Positions 14,816-25,330 of a DNA stretch of 64,000 nt are shown here, piece by piece. Source of the DNA: Lentilactobacillus otakiensis DSM 19908 = JCM 15040 (GTDB lineage Bacteria; Bacillota; Bacilli; Lactobacillales; Lactobacillaceae); contig NZ_AZED01000014.1 of assembly GCF_001434145.1 (NCBI RefSeq), positions 372,001 to 436,000 of the forward strand, in the 5' to 3' direction. The notes beneath the pieces are model-generated. The model had not been told where the DNA came from and did no database searches. It saw only the letters and a program-made list of their open reading frames with translations. Position 1 is the first letter of the stretch, and each line of letters begins with the position of its first letter. The position numbers were made by a program, and so were the translations under genes.

Positions 14816-14963
14816 ATTTGGTTTCTCGATGTAATGTTACTTTACGCTCACGTGGGCAATACTTTTTAAGCTCCAAACGGTCGGGATTGTTTCGACGGTT
14901 CTTGCTGGATAAGTAAGTACGTTCGTGGCATTCAGTACATTCCATTGTAATGTGTACTCGCAT
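14814..14963 (-). CDS. rpmG: 50S ribosomal protein L33
   Basis: A 49-residue L33: it begins [17 protein letters not shown], has [20 protein letters not shown] in the middle and ends HRETK. The first CxxC (Cys9, Cys12) is kept, but the second pair is reduced to a single Cys in YCPRER, as in many lactobacillar L33 proteins. GGAGG lies 8 bases before the ATG. Confidence 0.96.
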   Translation of the reverse strand: MRVHITMECTECHERTYLSSKNRRNNPDRLELKKYCPRERKVTLHRETK

Positions 14964-15078
14964 GGAATACTACCTCCAAACTTTTTATAAAATAGCTAGT
15001 CTAATAGCCTCAACTTAAAATATTTTATCATCAATCCTACTAAATTACTAGGACAAAATCGATAAATGTTAAGTGTTT

Positions 15079-17130
15079 TTACTTAACAGTCGAAGTTGAT
15101 TGGACCGTCTTCCAATAAGCGGAATAGATTTGCTTGGCTAAAGCCATGTTGTTACTTTCAGCGTTCACGCCTAGATTAGGCATAGCTAAAGCGACAACCA
15201 CTTGGGGATGGCTGGATGGTGCATAAGAAGCCAAACTCAACGTAACAGTCTCATTACCATTGTAGAATGTTTGGGCAGTACCGGTCTTTGCTGAAATCTC
15301 TGGCTTGATAGAACTTAACATCCCACCAGTCTTGTAAGTGTTGGTACCATGGACCACTCGATATAACCCAGTTTTGACAACGTCACGCTGAGCTTTGGTC
15401 ATATCAATATGATTCAGAACTTTAGGCATAACGGTCGCCTTAACCGTCCCTAATTTACCGTTCTTACTGGTTCCTCGAATTGCCTCCACAACGTGTGGTT
15501 CAATTCGGTTACCGCCATTGGCAATTGTCGACATATATTGGGCAACTTGCATCGTTGTATAAGCATCGTAGTTCCCAAATGATAAGTCCAGGGCACTCCC
15601 AATGTGATTATAACCACTTGCACCTTGTAATCCAGTGGATTCACCAGGAATATCAACCCCCGTCTTAACACCTAAACCAAATTGGTTAAAGTAACCCCGC
15701 ATGGTATTGAAGACATTGGGACTCATTGTTAAGGCGCCACCTTCAACATAGTTGAAATGGCCTTCCTTCATGGCTAATTGCATCATGTACGAGTTAGAAG
15801 ACACTTGAAGCGCATCGCTGGCATCAACGGAAATGTTTGCATGACCATTATGGTTAAACCATGACGACTTCTTAACCCCTCCAGTCGTGATTGGCTGATC
15901 GGTCAAAGTGCTGTTAGTTGGTGTAATCACGTGATCCATTAAGGCCCCAGAAACCATAGCACCTTTAACAACGGACCCCATAACGATTGAACTGTTGATT
16001 GTCCCTAGAATGTTATCAGTAATCTTAGAAGTCTTTGGATTCCGATCAACGCCTGCCATTCCGATGATGGCACCATTGTTAGGGTTCATGACAACCGCAT
16101 AAGTTCCGGTTGAATTGCCCCCTGCGCTCGACTCAGCAGAATGAACGAGTGATTGAAGTTGCTTTTGGAACTTTGCATTGATGGTCAATTGGAGATTATC
16201 TCCCTTTTGGCCACCATATTTTTTAATTTCTTTCTTGATCTGATTATCACTATTCAAAACAATTTGGGTTTGGGACTTGGTTCCTCTCAGCACAGGTTCA
16301 TACTGACGTTCCAAATAACTTTGACCGACACTGTCGTTTCGTGAATAACCTTGAGCAAGCAATTCATTGACACGATCACTTGGTAACCCGCTCTTTTCAT
16401 TAGAAACAGTTCCAGTAATTCCTTGGATTGATTGTCCATTTGGATAATTTCGACTCCAACTTGTCCCGACATTTACGCCAGGCATATCCGCCAGATGTTC
16501 ACCGACCATCGCAACTTCACGTGTTGAGACTTTATCATCCTTAATGTTAACCGTCGATAATTGGTAAGCACCACTCATTTTGGCAAAAATTGTTGCCGCA
16601 TTCTTAGTAGCAGCGGAAAATGTAGAATTTGGATAACCCTCGACCTTGGTAACGGCCTTGTCATACTTGGCATCAGCGGAATAATCCTGGATTCCAGAAA
16701 TTGTTTTTTCCACCTTAGCTAAGTTACTTGCATCTGCCAAGTAATAATCTGCCAACTGACGTTTAGTCAAACTGCCAGTTGGAACAGTAACGTATTGTGC
16801 CAATCGATTAGCTGTCTTGTACATATCTGATGACAAAACATTGACACCCTTGGTATAAATAATTGCTTGGTGCGCTGAGTTTCCAACTAAAACATGTCCA
16901 GTAGAATCAAAAATCATGCCCCGCTGAACATTGCCATTAACGACTGAGGTATCTGAACGATTGACTTCGGCTTTAAATTTAGAACCGTACATCACCTGCA
17001 GGTAAGCTAACTGTGTCAGTAGTGCAACAAATAAAATTCCAACAACAATAAAAATGATATTGATTCGAAAAGGCAGCGAAGCAGCCTTCCCCTTGTTTGT
17101 TTTCTTGGTTCGCTTTTTAAAAATTTTCAC
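15079..17130 (-). CDS. pbpA: Class B penicillin-binding protein (PBP2/PbpA type transpeptidase)
   Basis: A 683-residue bitopic protein: basic cytoplasmic start, membrane helix at about 23-44, a dimerisation domain, then a transpeptidase. The active-site motifs are Ser386-Val-Val-Lys389, Ser444-Ser-Asn446 and Lys615-Thr-Gly617. It cross-links peptidoglycan outside the membrane. By position next to rpmG and yqgN it matches B. subtilis pbpA (elongation-type PBP), although division-type PBP2b naming is used in some lactic bacteria. GTG start after AAGGAG. Confidence 0.92.
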   Translation of the reverse strand: MKIFKKRTKKTNKGKAASLPFRINIIFIVVGILFVALLTQLAYLQVMYGSKFKAEVNRSDTSVVNGNVQRGMIFDSTGHVLVGNSAHQAIIYTKGVNVLSSDMYKTANRLAQYVTVPTGSLTKRQLADYYLADASNLAKVEKTISGIQDYSADAKYDKAVTKVEGYPNSTFSAATKNAATIFAKMSGAYQLSTVNIKDDKVSTREVAMVGEHLADMPGVNVGTSWSRNYPNGQSIQGITGTVSNEKSGLPSDRVNELLAQGYSRNDSVGQSYLERQYEPVLRGTKSQTQIVLNSDNQIKKEIKKYGGQKGDNLQLTINAKFQKQLQSLVHSAESSAGGNSTGTYAVVMNPNNGAIIGMAGVDRNPKTSKITDNILGTINSSIVMGSVVKGAMVSGALMDHVITPTNSTLTDQPITTGGVKKSSWFNHNGHANISVDASDALQVSSNSYMMQLAMKEGHFNYVEGGALTMSPNVFNTMRGYFNQFGLGVKTGVDIPGESTGLQGASGYNHIGSALDLSFGNYDAYTTMQVAQYMSTIANGGNRIEPHVVEAIRGTSKNGKLGTVKATVMPKVLNHIDMTKAQRDVVKTGLYRVVHGTNTYKTGGMLSSIKPEISAKTGTAQTFYNGNETVTLSLASYAPSSHPQVVVALAMPNLGVNAESNNMALAKQIYSAYWKTVQSTSTVK

Positions 17131-17258
17131 AATATTAACTCCTTGCCATGAAACTTATTCTATCAAATTTTCCAACTAAAAACTAGAACCGGTAGTCAAT
17201 CTTTAACTTATTATGATATTCTATAGGTTGTTAATCACTTTTAAAAAGGATGTAGATT

Positions 17259-19937
17259 ATGAAATCAAAGAAGACAACCAAAATTTCCATATTAGTCCTG
17301 TGCTTTTTGGTACCGGTACTAATTTCCACCAGTTACTTTATCTTTCGTCACTTTGCACCGTTTGGAAACTCGTCCGTGATGACTGTCGATTTGGGCCAAC
17401 AGTACATTGATTTTTATACGAGTTTCCATGACTCCCTACTACATAGTCCAAGTGGCTTTTTATTTTCATTTTCAAAAGCACTTGGAGGCGACATGCTGGG
17501 AACCTGGGCATATTACTTAATGAGTCCGCTCAACCTAATCATGTTGTTCTTCCCGCTTGCCAAGCTGCCTAGTGTTTTGGGCATCATCACAATTCTCAAG
17601 TATGGCTTGGCCGGTTTAAGTTTTGGTTACTTCCTTATGAAGGTCACCAAACATGTTGGCTGGGCAATTATTGGTTTTGCAGTTTCTTACGCAATGATGG
17701 GTTGGATCATCGCCAACCAATTTAATATGCTCTGGACTGATGTTTTATGGGTCCTGCCAATGATTTTCTATGGGCTGCATAAGATTTTGAAGAACCAATC
17801 CAGCGCGCTGTATATTGTGAGTTTGACTGCGATGCTGATCATGAATTATTACATGAGTTACATGATCGCTATTTTCCTAACGCTTGTCATGTTCATTTAT
17901 TGGGCCGCTAAGGCGCTTCCGGTTGAGAATCAAACACAAGCCAAGGCAGTCTGGAAATGGCTGAAAGCGTCCGTTCTAAGCGGTATTTTGGCCGCTTGGC
18001 TGTTAGTTCCAACCTTCTTCTCACTTCTAGGAAGTAAAACACAGTATTCCAAGGGTCAGTACAAAATTAAATTTGAGTACAATCCACTCGATATGCTGGG
18101 TAAGTTCTTTAATGGATCCGTTAATTTCAACGAACTGCCTGCCGGAACTGCCAATATATTTGTTGCCAGTGTTGTGTTGATCTTATTTGTTTATTATTTC
18201 TTCATTCCAACGATTAAACGAAACGTCAAAATCGCCAACTTATCACTCACAGCATTTATGATTCTCTCGATGTGTTTCCAACCGCTAGACCTTCTCTGGC
18301 ATGCAATGCAATTGCCAGTTTGGTACACGTTCCGATTCTCATATCTATTCTCATTTTGGATGATTTTTACCGCCTTCCAAGCTTTTCTTCATATTTTAGA
18401 TGAAGGAATCAACTGGAAAGGTTACCTGGTAACTGCCGGCATCATGGCTTTAGGTGTCCTGTACGTTGAACTCCGGTGGAAACACTTAGAATATATGCGC
18501 CACTTTGATTTTCTATGGGGTTGTGTCTATTTGGTGGTTTCGCTGGGAATCGTCGTTTTCCTGGGAATTTACCGAAAAAATATTGTTTTGGCAATCACCC
18601 TTGCCGTCTTAATGAGTGGTGAAATGGCGTTAAACATGGTCACTTCACTTAATCACTTGGATTATTTGAAAGCCAGCAACTATACGGCTTTTGAACGCGT
18701 CATGAGAAATCACGTTGACAAAATCAAGCAAAAAGACAAGGGCTTCTATCGTTTAGGCACGACTTTCTCACGTACCAAAAACGATGCGTTCACAGGAAAC
18801 TACAACGGCGGTTCGATCTTCTCGTCGACTTTGGAATCGGACACTTCACAATTCTTTAAGAATATTGGTCAACCAAATGGTGATTCGTTCGTTCTTTATT
18901 CAAACGGAACCATGTTTACCGACTCATTGTTGAATATGAAGTACTACATGAGTCATCAAATTCCTGAAGCCAACCCTAACAAAAAGCCGAAGAAGCAACT
19001 ATTAACGACCATGACTCGAAAGCCTGATTACAATAATTACAACCTCTTATCTCAGGATGCCTTGATTGGAACTTATCGTAATCCTTACGCCGTTCCAATT
19101 GGTTTCTTGGCACCTGAGTCAGGCATGAAACACAATTCGATTGCAAAGAGCCCAATCACCTACCAGAACCAAATTGCCCACAGATTGGATCCCAATATTC
19201 ATAACTTGTTTGAACCGGCTAAATATACTGATATGAGATACAACAATATTCAGCCAATTTCTAAGTTAAATAATGCTGTCTTGAAGAAAAAGAACCTCTT
19301 GGAAATGTCCTACATCATTTTCACAGTTCCAATTGAAAAGAATACGTCATACTACATGACTTTAGGAACTGAGATTAACAAGGGCAATATTTCGATCTCA
19401 GTCGACGGTCAAGCACAGACCCAATTTACACCGTCTGAGAAGACAATCATTGCTAACATTGCCACTGGTACCAGTATCAACACGACTGCCAATGTCCAGA
19501 TCTTTGTGAACAAGAACAACGCCCTTCTTCAGGATGTTAAATTGTATAAAGTTCATAACTCAAAGATCGCCAAATTCTTCAAAGATTTGAATTCACGACC
19601 ATACAAAGTGACGAAGTGGAACAACCACCAGTTGTCAGGAACCGTTAATGTGAAATCAAATAACCAAACATTAACAACAACGATTCCATTCGAAAATGGT
19701 TGGACTGCGAAAGTCGATGGTAAGTCCGTTCAACCTAAACGTTGGGCGAAGATGTTCACCTATATTCCAATCAGCAAGGGTCACCACAAGGTTGTCTTCA
19801 CTTATTGGCCTGAGGGACTCAAGATCGGAATCTTGATTACCGTCTTTGGCCTCGCATTCATTGGAACTGAGTATGTCTTGAAACGACGTCATAAAAAGTC
19901 GACCACGGATCATGAAACATCAACAGAAACTAAGTAA
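17259..19937 (+). CDS. yfhO: YfhO family multi-pass membrane protein (GT-C-like)
   Basis: An 892-residue YfhO family protein. About twelve to thirteen membrane helices cover residues 8-470, with the conserved N-terminal MTVDLGQQYIDFY segment outside the first helix. A large extracytoplasmic domain of beta-rich character follows (about 480-860), then a last helix near 862-882 and a basic tail. YfhO proteins are GT-C-fold enzymes or accessory factors tied to glycosylation of lipoteichoic acid in Bacillus and Listeria; the exact substrate here is unknown. AAAGGA precedes the ATG. Single-gene unit, divergent from the PBP gene. Confidence 0.9.
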   Translation: MKSKKTTKISILVLCFLVPVLISTSYFIFRHFAPFGNSSVMTVDLGQQYIDFYTSFHDSLLHSPSGFLFSFSKALGGDMLGTWAYYLMSPLNLIMLFFPLAKLPSVLGIITILKYGLAGLSFGYFLMKVTKHVGWAIIGFAVSYAMMGWIIANQFNMLWTDVLWVLPMIFYGLHKILKNQSSALYIVSLTAMLIMNYYMSYMIAIFLTLVMFIYWAAKALPVENQTQAKAVWKWLKASVLSGILAAWLLVPTFFSLLGSKTQYSKGQYKIKFEYNPLDMLGKFFNGSVNFNELPAGTANIFVASVVLILFVYYFFIPTIKRNVKIANLSLTAFMILSMCFQPLDLLWHAMQLPVWYTFRFSYLFSFWMIFTAFQAFLHILDEGINWKGYLVTAGIMALGVLYVELRWKHLEYMRHFDFLWGCVYLVVSLGIVVFLGIYRKNIVLAITLAVLMSGEMALNMVTSLNHLDYLKASNYTAFERVMRNHVDKIKQKDKGFYRLGTTFSRTKNDAFTGNYNGGSIFSSTLESDTSQFFKNIGQPNGDSFVLYSNGTMFTDSLLNMKYYMSHQIPEANPNKKPKKQLLTTMTRKPDYNNYNLLSQDALIGTYRNPYAVPIGFLAPESGMKHNSIAKSPITYQNQIAHRLDPNIHNLFEPAKYTDMRYNNIQPISKLNNAVLKKKNLLEMSYIIFTVPIEKNTSYYMTLGTEINKGNISISVDGQAQTQFTPSEKTIIANIATGTSINTTANVQIFVNKNNALLQDVKLYKVHNSKIAKFFKDLNSRPYKVTKWNNHQLSGTVNVKSNNQTLTTTIPFENGWTAKVDGKSVQPKRWAKMFTYIPISKGHHKVVFTYWPEGLKIGILITVFGLAFIGTEYVLKRRHKKSTTDHETSTETK

Positions 19938-19947
19938 ATGAACCAAA

Positions 19948-19988
19948 TAAAGGGTTGGAAATCACTTTCAGATTTCCAACCCTTTTTA
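19948..19988. terminator. Bidirectional terminator after yfhO
   Basis: Hairpin AAAGGGTTGGAAATC/GATTTCCAACCCTTTTT with T runs on both strands, between converging yfhO and the HesB-like gene. Confidence 0.85.
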
Positions 19989-20000
19989 TGATGCAACTAT

Positions 20001-20318
20001 TTATTTATCAAGATCGCCGTTTGGCGTGTACGTGTAAACGACGTTTTCAGGATCCTTTTCGGGATTAAAGTCGACAGTTAAATCAAACCCTACGAAGAAC
20101 CAGCGATCACCTTCGTCAACAAAGTAGGTAATGCCGTCTTTTTCAGTTTTGGTGTATGTTTCACCAGGGGTGTCATCACGGGTTAATGCCAATGAGAATC
20201 CTTCGTGTACCGGCGTTTTGCCATAAACTTTACCATAGAAGCGCACACCGTTACCGTTGCTTAGACCCATTTCAGATTGAAACCATTTGCTTGCTGCATC
20301 AGTTACTTCAATTTTCAT
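20001..20318 (-). CDS. HesB/IscA-like fold protein without cysteines (YneR-like)
   Basis: A 105-residue protein with the HesB-like layout: MKIEVTDAASKWFQSEMG, then GVRFYGKVYG and FSLALTRDD, and DFNPEKDPENVVYTY at the end. It contains no cysteine at all, so it cannot hold an iron-sulfur cluster in the manner of IscA; it belongs to the cysteine-free branch typified by B. subtilis YneR, function unknown. The start is taken at the ATG after AGGAG (spacing 11); a GTG four codons upstream overlaps the site and remains possible. Confidence 0.8.
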   Translation of the reverse strand: MKIEVTDAASKWFQSEMGLSNGNGVRFYGKVYGKTPVHEGFSLALTRDDTPGETYTKTEKDGITYFVDEGDRWFFVGFDLTVDFNPEKDPENVVYTYTPNGDLDK

Positions 20319-20363
20319 TATTATGCTCACTCCTAAAATCGTTGTTGTATTCGCTTACATTCG

Positions 20364-20391
20364 ATTATAACATCATTGCCGTATTTCACAA
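20364..20391 (-). promoter_or_regulatory. Promoter of the HesB-like gene
   Basis: Minus strand: perfect TATAAT (20364-20369) and TTGTGA (20386-20391) with a 16-base spacer. Confidence 0.65.
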
Positions 20392-20478
20392 ACTATATGC
20401 TGATGAGGAATTGGTGATATGCAAAATCATTTTCCAAAATCTTCAAAAGATAATGATGACAGCATCTTCAAAGGTCTC

Positions 20479-20525
20479 CAAAAAAGAGTCAGTCCCTAAG
20501 CAGATGCTTAAGACTGACTCTTTTC
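20479..20525 (-). terminator. Terminator of greA
   Basis: Hairpin AAAAGAGTCAGTC.../GACTGACTCTTTTTT on the minus strand about 40 bases after the greA stop. Confidence 0.85.
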
Positions 20526-20560
20526 ACATGGTGATAGTTGTTTGTATAACGCAAGATTTG

Positions 20561-21034
20561 CTATTCAACCTTGGTAATCTTGACCTTCATCGTTCCGGCT
20601 GGGATCGGAATATTAACTTCCTCATTCAAACGATGCCCAATTAACCCTTTGGCAATCGGTGAATCGTTTGAGATCTTACCAGACATTGGATCTGCTTCCG
20701 CAGCACCAACAATTTGGTACGTTTCAGGATCCTCGTCAGGCAATTCTTGGAAGGTCACTTTCTTACCGACAGTCACCTCGTCTTTATCACTATCATTTGA
20801 ATCAATGATTTGGGCGTACTGCAACATGTGCTCGATTGTGGTAATTCGACTTTCGAGCATACTTTGCTCGTCTTTGGCAGACTCATACTCTGAATTTTCA
20901 GATAAGTCTCCGTAACTTCTTGCAATCTTAATACGTTCAACTACTTTTGGTCGTTGATTTACTTTAAGGTCTTCTAATTCCGCCTTAAGTTTGTCGCGTC
21001 CTTCGGCAGTCATTGGATATGTGTCTTCAGCCAT
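20561..21034 (-). CDS. greA: Transcription elongation factor GreA
   Basis: A 157-residue GreA. The N-terminal coiled coil (residues about 8-75) carries the tip motif GDLSENSEY with the acidic residues that act in the polymerase secondary channel; a FKBP-like C-terminal domain follows. GreA stimulates cleavage of backtracked RNA. It is the last gene of mltG-udk-greA, 21 bases after udk. Confidence 0.97.
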   Translation of the reverse strand: MAEDTYPMTAEGRDKLKAELEDLKVNQRPKVVERIKIARSYGDLSENSEYESAKDEQSMLESRITTIEHMLQYAQIIDSNDSDKDEVTVGKKVTFQELPDEDPETYQIVGAAEADPMSGKISNDSPIAKGLIGHRLNEEVNIPIPAGTMKVKITKVE

Positions 21035-21055
21035 TGGTAAATTCCCCTTTTATAT

Positions 21056-21730
21056 TTAAATTGTTGAATCAAAGTTGTTCTTAATTTCTTTGTTGCCGCG
21101 GCGAACTAAAATGGACCGCATTTTTGTGGTTAGCAGATCAATGGCAACCTGATTCTCACCGCCTTCCGGGACGATCAAATCAGCGTAGCGCTTGGTCGGC
21201 TCGACAAACTGGTGATACATTGGCTTAACGGTCATTAAGTACTGATGAATGATATTGTCTAACGATCGGCCGCGGTCCTTTGTGTCCCGCTCAATTCGTC
21301 GAATTAAGCGAATATCGTCATCCGTGTCAACAAATACTTTAATATCCATTAAATCACGTAATCTTTTGTCGTCAAGGATTAAAATGCCTTCCAAAATGAT
21401 AACTTCGCGTGGATCTTGATGAATTGTCTGATCACTCCGGGTAAATTCTTCGTAATCATAAACCGGCTTTTCAATTGCTTCATAGTTAAGCAATTGCTTA
21501 AGCTGTTCGATTAACAGATCAAAATCAAATGCCATTGGGTGATCATAATTCACTTTTCTTCGCTCGGCCATACTCATCTCAGCCTGATCATTATAATACG
21601 AATCCTGCTGAATGATGGTAATGGAATAATTGGATAATTGATCAAATATTTTTCGAGCAACAGTTGTTTTACCACTACCGGAACCACCGGTAATGCCGAT
21701 GACCACCGGGCGCGTTTTATGATTTGCCAT
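21056..21730 (-). CDS. udk: Uridine kinase
   Basis: A 224-residue kinase with P-loop [14 protein letters not shown] near residue 12-25, the substrate segment [13 protein letters not shown] and the [10 protein letters not shown] motif of uridine/cytidine kinases. It phosphorylates uridine and cytidine in pyrimidine salvage. The mltG-udk-greA order is common in lactobacilli. Confidence 0.96.
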   Translation of the reverse strand: MANHKTRPVVIGITGGSGSGKTTVARKIFDQLSNYSITIIQQDSYYNDQAEMSMAERRKVNYDHPMAFDFDLLIEQLKQLLNYEAIEKPVYDYEEFTRSDQTIHQDPREVIILEGILILDDKRLRDLMDIKVFVDTDDDIRLIRRIERDTKDRGRSLDNIIHQYLMTVKPMYHQFVEPTKRYADLIVPEGGENQVAIDLLTTKMRSILVRRGNKEIKNNFDSTI

Positions 21731-21750
21731 GTAAATAAGAGCCCTTTCAG

Positions 21751-22872
21751 TTAGTTATTATCAGACGTATGCGCAGCAATCTGTTGTTGATGTTCGGCAT
21801 ATGTCTTGGAGTAATAGACTTTCTTTGTTTTGGTGTTGGCAACGAAGTACAAGTAATCTTTTGAACGATCGAGTGGATGCAGGACAGCATTGATCGAACT
21901 AATACTTGGACTGTCAAATGGACCAGGCCCAAAACCGGTGTATTTATAAAGATTATATGGTGAGTCACTTTGTAAGTCTTTATTCGTCAAAACTTTGTTG
22001 TTCCGATGAATTGCATATAGAACAGCGACATCCGATTGCAACGGCATGTTAATATCAATCCGATTTAACAAGACACCTGCCATCTTTCGACGATCAGTCT
22101 GATTAACCCCTTCACGTTCAATGAGTGAAGACAAGGTCATGAATTGCTGCATGCTCATCCCGGATTTTTTAATCTTGCTGAGGTTCGGTGCCACCATTTG
22201 ATTCGTCTTGGCAACCATTTGAGTGACCAGAGATTTAAGGGACATGTTCTTCTCAACTTCATAAGTTGCAGGATACAAGTAGCCTTCAAGTCGGTAACGA
22301 ACGTTTTTAGCTTTCATTGCTGAATTCAACAAGTCGGGATAACGTCCGGCCAATTGTTCAAGATAGGTTTGGTCTTTCATCAACTTTAAGAAATCGCTGC
22401 GAGAAAAATCGGTGGTTACCGCAACCTGGGTCGCAATTTGATCAACATTGGCACCTTCTCGTACCAATACTTTACCCTTGGTGCTTTGGATTGGCTGATC
22501 AGTCCCGCCTTCTTGGAGTCTGTTAGCAATCTTTTTGAGGCTCATGGAAGGTTTGAGTTGATAATAACCTGCTCGAAAGTTCGCCATGTTGTTGGATTTA
22601 ACATAATAATCAAACACCATGCCGCTCTTAACAATCTTTTTATTCTGAAGGATCGAACCAATTTGTTTGTTCGATGCTCCCAGTGGAATATGCACCTGAG
22701 TCACATTCGTGTTTTGCGGATTCATTGGCTTTAAAGCATCTTGGAAATAACGATAGCCCATAAAACCAATCGTTGCAGCTAAAATAATCAATAAGGTAAT
22801 TACAGAAATAATAATTCTTCGCCCGAGACTTTTATTGGGTTTGGGGTTTCGTCGACTTGAGTCATCACTCAT
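21751..22872 (-). CDS. mltG: Endolytic transglycosylase MltG
   Basis: A 373-residue YceG/MltG family protein. A basic cytoplasmic N-terminus and one membrane helix (about 17-39) are followed by a LysM-like region and the catalytic domain. The catalytic Glu is in SLIEREGVN, and the [20 protein letters not shown] signature is present near the C-terminus. It cuts nascent glycan strands outside the membrane. First gene of the mltG-udk-greA run. Confidence 0.95.
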   Translation of the reverse strand: MSDDSSRRNPKPNKSLGRRIIISVITLLIILAATIGFMGYRYFQDALKPMNPQNTNVTQVHIPLGASNKQIGSILQNKKIVKSGMVFDYYVKSNNMANFRAGYYQLKPSMSLKKIANRLQEGGTDQPIQSTKGKVLVREGANVDQIATQVAVTTDFSRSDFLKLMKDQTYLEQLAGRYPDLLNSAMKAKNVRYRLEGYLYPATYEVEKNMSLKSLVTQMVAKTNQMVAPNLSKIKKSGMSMQQFMTLSSLIEREGVNQTDRRKMAGVLLNRIDINMPLQSDVAVLYAIHRNNKVLTNKDLQSDSPYNLYKYTGFGPGPFDSPSISSINAVLHPLDRSKDYLYFVANTKTKKVYYSKTYAEHQQQIAAHTSDNN

Positions 22873-22915
22873 GAGAAGCTCCTCCTATCTGTTCAGTTTA
22901 ATTATAGTTTCCAAA

Positions 22916-25327
22916 TTACCTTATTTCTGCATTTAAGTCAGCTGTTAAGCGTTTTTTAATCTTTTCAAAGGCGGTATTCACGACTTCGTCCTTCAAAGTT
23001 TCTCGTGAATCAACATAAGTTAAGGAATAAGCCATCGATTTCTTACCGTCAGGAACATTGTCCCCTTGGTAAACATCGAACAAACGAACGTTGTTGAGGT
23101 ATGCGCCGCCACGTTTATTCATGACCTCCAAGATTTGACTGTTGGTCACATCCTGGTCAACAACCAATGAAATGTCCCGTTTGATAGATGGATACTTGGA
23201 AATTGTTTGATATTGATCATCACTTTTTGGCAAATCAATTAATTCCTGCATATCCAGCTCAAATCCATAGGTCTCTTTGATCTTGAATTTCTTCGCGATT
23301 CGCGGATGAATCTGACCCAAAAATCCGACATAGTGACCGTGAATTGAAATGTTGGCTGTCCGGCCGGGATGCATTTCTGGATATTGGTCAGTTGCAGTGT
23401 ATTCGATATCGCCTTTAACACCCAAATTAATCAAGAACTGGTTCACAATCCCTTTGAGCTGGAAGAAATCAACTGGCTTGACATGATTATTCCATAAAGG
23501 ATCAGTTAAATTACCGCTGATAACACCAGCAATATGTTCAACTTCTTGTGGACGAATTTGATCCGCACTGTCTTTGTAGAACACCCGACCAGCTTCATAC
23601 AAAGCAACATCATCAACTTTGTGGGCATGGTTGTATGCAACGTCATCCAACAAGCCAGACAACATATTCATTCTCAAAACCGCATGATCTTGCGTCATTG
23701 GCCATAACAAGTTAGTTTCTTCACTGTCTCTCATTAAGAACATTTTGGCTTTCTCAGCCGTGGTCAGTGAGTATGAAATAGCTTGAGTAAGTCCCAAACC
23801 TTCTAAAGCAGTCCGAGCAGCTCGCTGAAGTTTCTGGGTTGGCGTCAAAATACCAACACTTTGACGTCCAGTTGGCAAGGTTGCAGGTAAATTGTCATAG
23901 CCGTAAATTCTGGCAACTTCTTCGTACAAATCTGCGTCACGGAAAATATCCCAACGACGAGCGGGAACTGTCACATTCAACCCATCTGCGTGGGCTTCGC
24001 TTGTAAATCCAAGACGATCAAAAATGTTCTTAATGTCTTCAGTACTGAATGAAGTACCTAAAACATGGTTGGTCCGCTCTGCGGTAATGTAAATAGTGGG
24101 CAAATCAGGATGATATTCACTGGCAGTCACAGTTCCTTTGGCGATCTTGCCGCCAGCCAGCTCTTTAATCATACTTACGGCTTCGTCGACAGCATCCTGA
24201 ACACCATCAGGGTTAATTCCCCGTTCAAAACGCTGAGAGGCTTCAGAGCGCAAATTTTGGCGTTGCGCAGTCTTACGAATGTGGAATGAATCGAAAATTG
24301 CTGATTCAATAGCAACATTTGTCGTGTCGTCATCAATCTGAGTGTTAAAGCCACCCATTACACCTGCTAAAGCAATCGGCTTGTGGTCGTCGGCAATCAC
24401 GATGTCATCAGTTGTGAGGTCATGTTCAGCTTCATCAAGAGTGGTTAACTTCTCGCCTTTCTTGGCAGGACGAACAGTCACGGTACCGTTAATTTTATCC
24501 TTATCAAATGAATGTAGCGGTTGACCGTATTTTAATAAAATGTAGTTGGTAACATCGACAACATTATTGATTGGCCGAATACCGGCGTTCCAGAGAATAA
24601 TTTGCAGCCATGATGGGCTTGGCGCAATCTTGACACCTTCAACAACCCGCAGCTTGTAAGTCTTTGCGAGCTTATCATCAGCAGTTGCCTGAATCTCTTG
24701 ATTGGCATCAAGGAAATCATCTTCGTCAACGACCGGTTTTTTGATTTCAGGCTTCTGATCATAGATGGCAGCTAGGTCATGGACAGTCCCCAGAATGCTC
24801 AGCATATCGCCACGGTTTGGCGTTACATCAAGATCAATGATTGGATCGTCCATCCCCAAATACTTATAAATGGGTTCGCCAACTGGAACATCATCGTCAA
24901 AAACATAAATGCCATCGGCCCATTCCTTTGGGACAACGTCTTTGCTAAAGCCAATTTCATCAAGCGCACAAATCATCCCTGATGATTCAACTCCGCGCAT
25001 TTTAGAACGCTTAATTTTAACGTTGCCGCCGATTCGTGAGTTTGGCAGGGCAACGATTACCTTTTGATCAACATCAACGTTAGGAGCGCCACATACGATT
25101 TGGAGTGGTTCATCTTCACCGACATCAACTTGACAGATGTGTAAATGATCTGATTCTGGATGCTTGGTCATCGATAAAATATGGCCAACCACCAACTTCT
25201 TCAGCCCATCTTCGGCAACGGTGACTGAATCAACTTCAACCGCAGTTCGTTCGATCTTTTCAGCTAAATCTTTTGCGGGCATATTCAGATCTAAATATTG
25301 TTTGAGCCATTTATAAGAAACTTTCAT
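22916..25327 (-). CDS. pheT: Phenylalanyl-tRNA synthetase beta subunit
   Basis: An 803-residue PheT. The N-terminal EMAP-type tRNA-binding domain is at about 40-150 (VGHILSMTKHPESDHLHICQV), followed by B3/B4 editing (NAGIRPINNVVDVTNYI), B5 (MGGFNTQIDD through the DNA-binding-like fold) and the C-terminal anticodon-binding domain (SKYPSIKRDISLVVD). With PheS it forms the alpha2-beta2 enzyme. It starts 3 bases after the pheS stop and is expressed with it under the Phe T-box. Confidence 0.97.
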   Translation of the reverse strand: MKVSYKWLKQYLDLNMPAKDLAEKIERTAVEVDSVTVAEDGLKKLVVGHILSMTKHPESDHLHICQVDVGEDEPLQIVCGAPNVDVDQKVIVALPNSRIGGNVKIKRSKMRGVESSGMICALDEIGFSKDVVPKEWADGIYVFDDDVPVGEPIYKYLGMDDPIIDLDVTPNRGDMLSILGTVHDLAAIYDQKPEIKKPVVDEDDFLDANQEIQATADDKLAKTYKLRVVEGVKIAPSPSWLQIILWNAGIRPINNVVDVTNYILLKYGQPLHSFDKDKINGTVTVRPAKKGEKLTTLDEAEHDLTTDDIVIADDHKPIALAGVMGGFNTQIDDDTTNVAIESAIFDSFHIRKTAQRQNLRSEASQRFERGINPDGVQDAVDEAVSMIKELAGGKIAKGTVTASEYHPDLPTIYITAERTNHVLGTSFSTEDIKNIFDRLGFTSEAHADGLNVTVPARRWDIFRDADLYEEVARIYGYDNLPATLPTGRQSVGILTPTQKLQRAARTALEGLGLTQAISYSLTTAEKAKMFLMRDSEETNLLWPMTQDHAVLRMNMLSGLLDDVAYNHAHKVDDVALYEAGRVFYKDSADQIRPQEVEHIAGVISGNLTDPLWNNHVKPVDFFQLKGIVNQFLINLGVKGDIEYTATDQYPEMHPGRTANISIHGHYVGFLGQIHPRIAKKFKIKETYGFELDMQELIDLPKSDDQYQTISKYPSIKRDISLVVDQDVTNSQILEVMNKRGGAYLNNVRLFDVYQGDNVPDGKKSMAYSLTYVDSRETLKDEVVNTAFEKIKKRLTADLNAEIR

Positions 25328-25330
25328 TAT

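Noticed and set aside
15079-17130. Antibiotic-resistance PBP (PBP2a of MRSA type)
   Set aside because: It has the ordinary class B layout and sits in the conserved pbpA neighbourhood; nothing suggests an acquired resistance gene.
17213-17410. 65-codon ORF overlapping the yfhO start
   Set aside because: Different frame of a long, clearly real gene; no recognisable protein.
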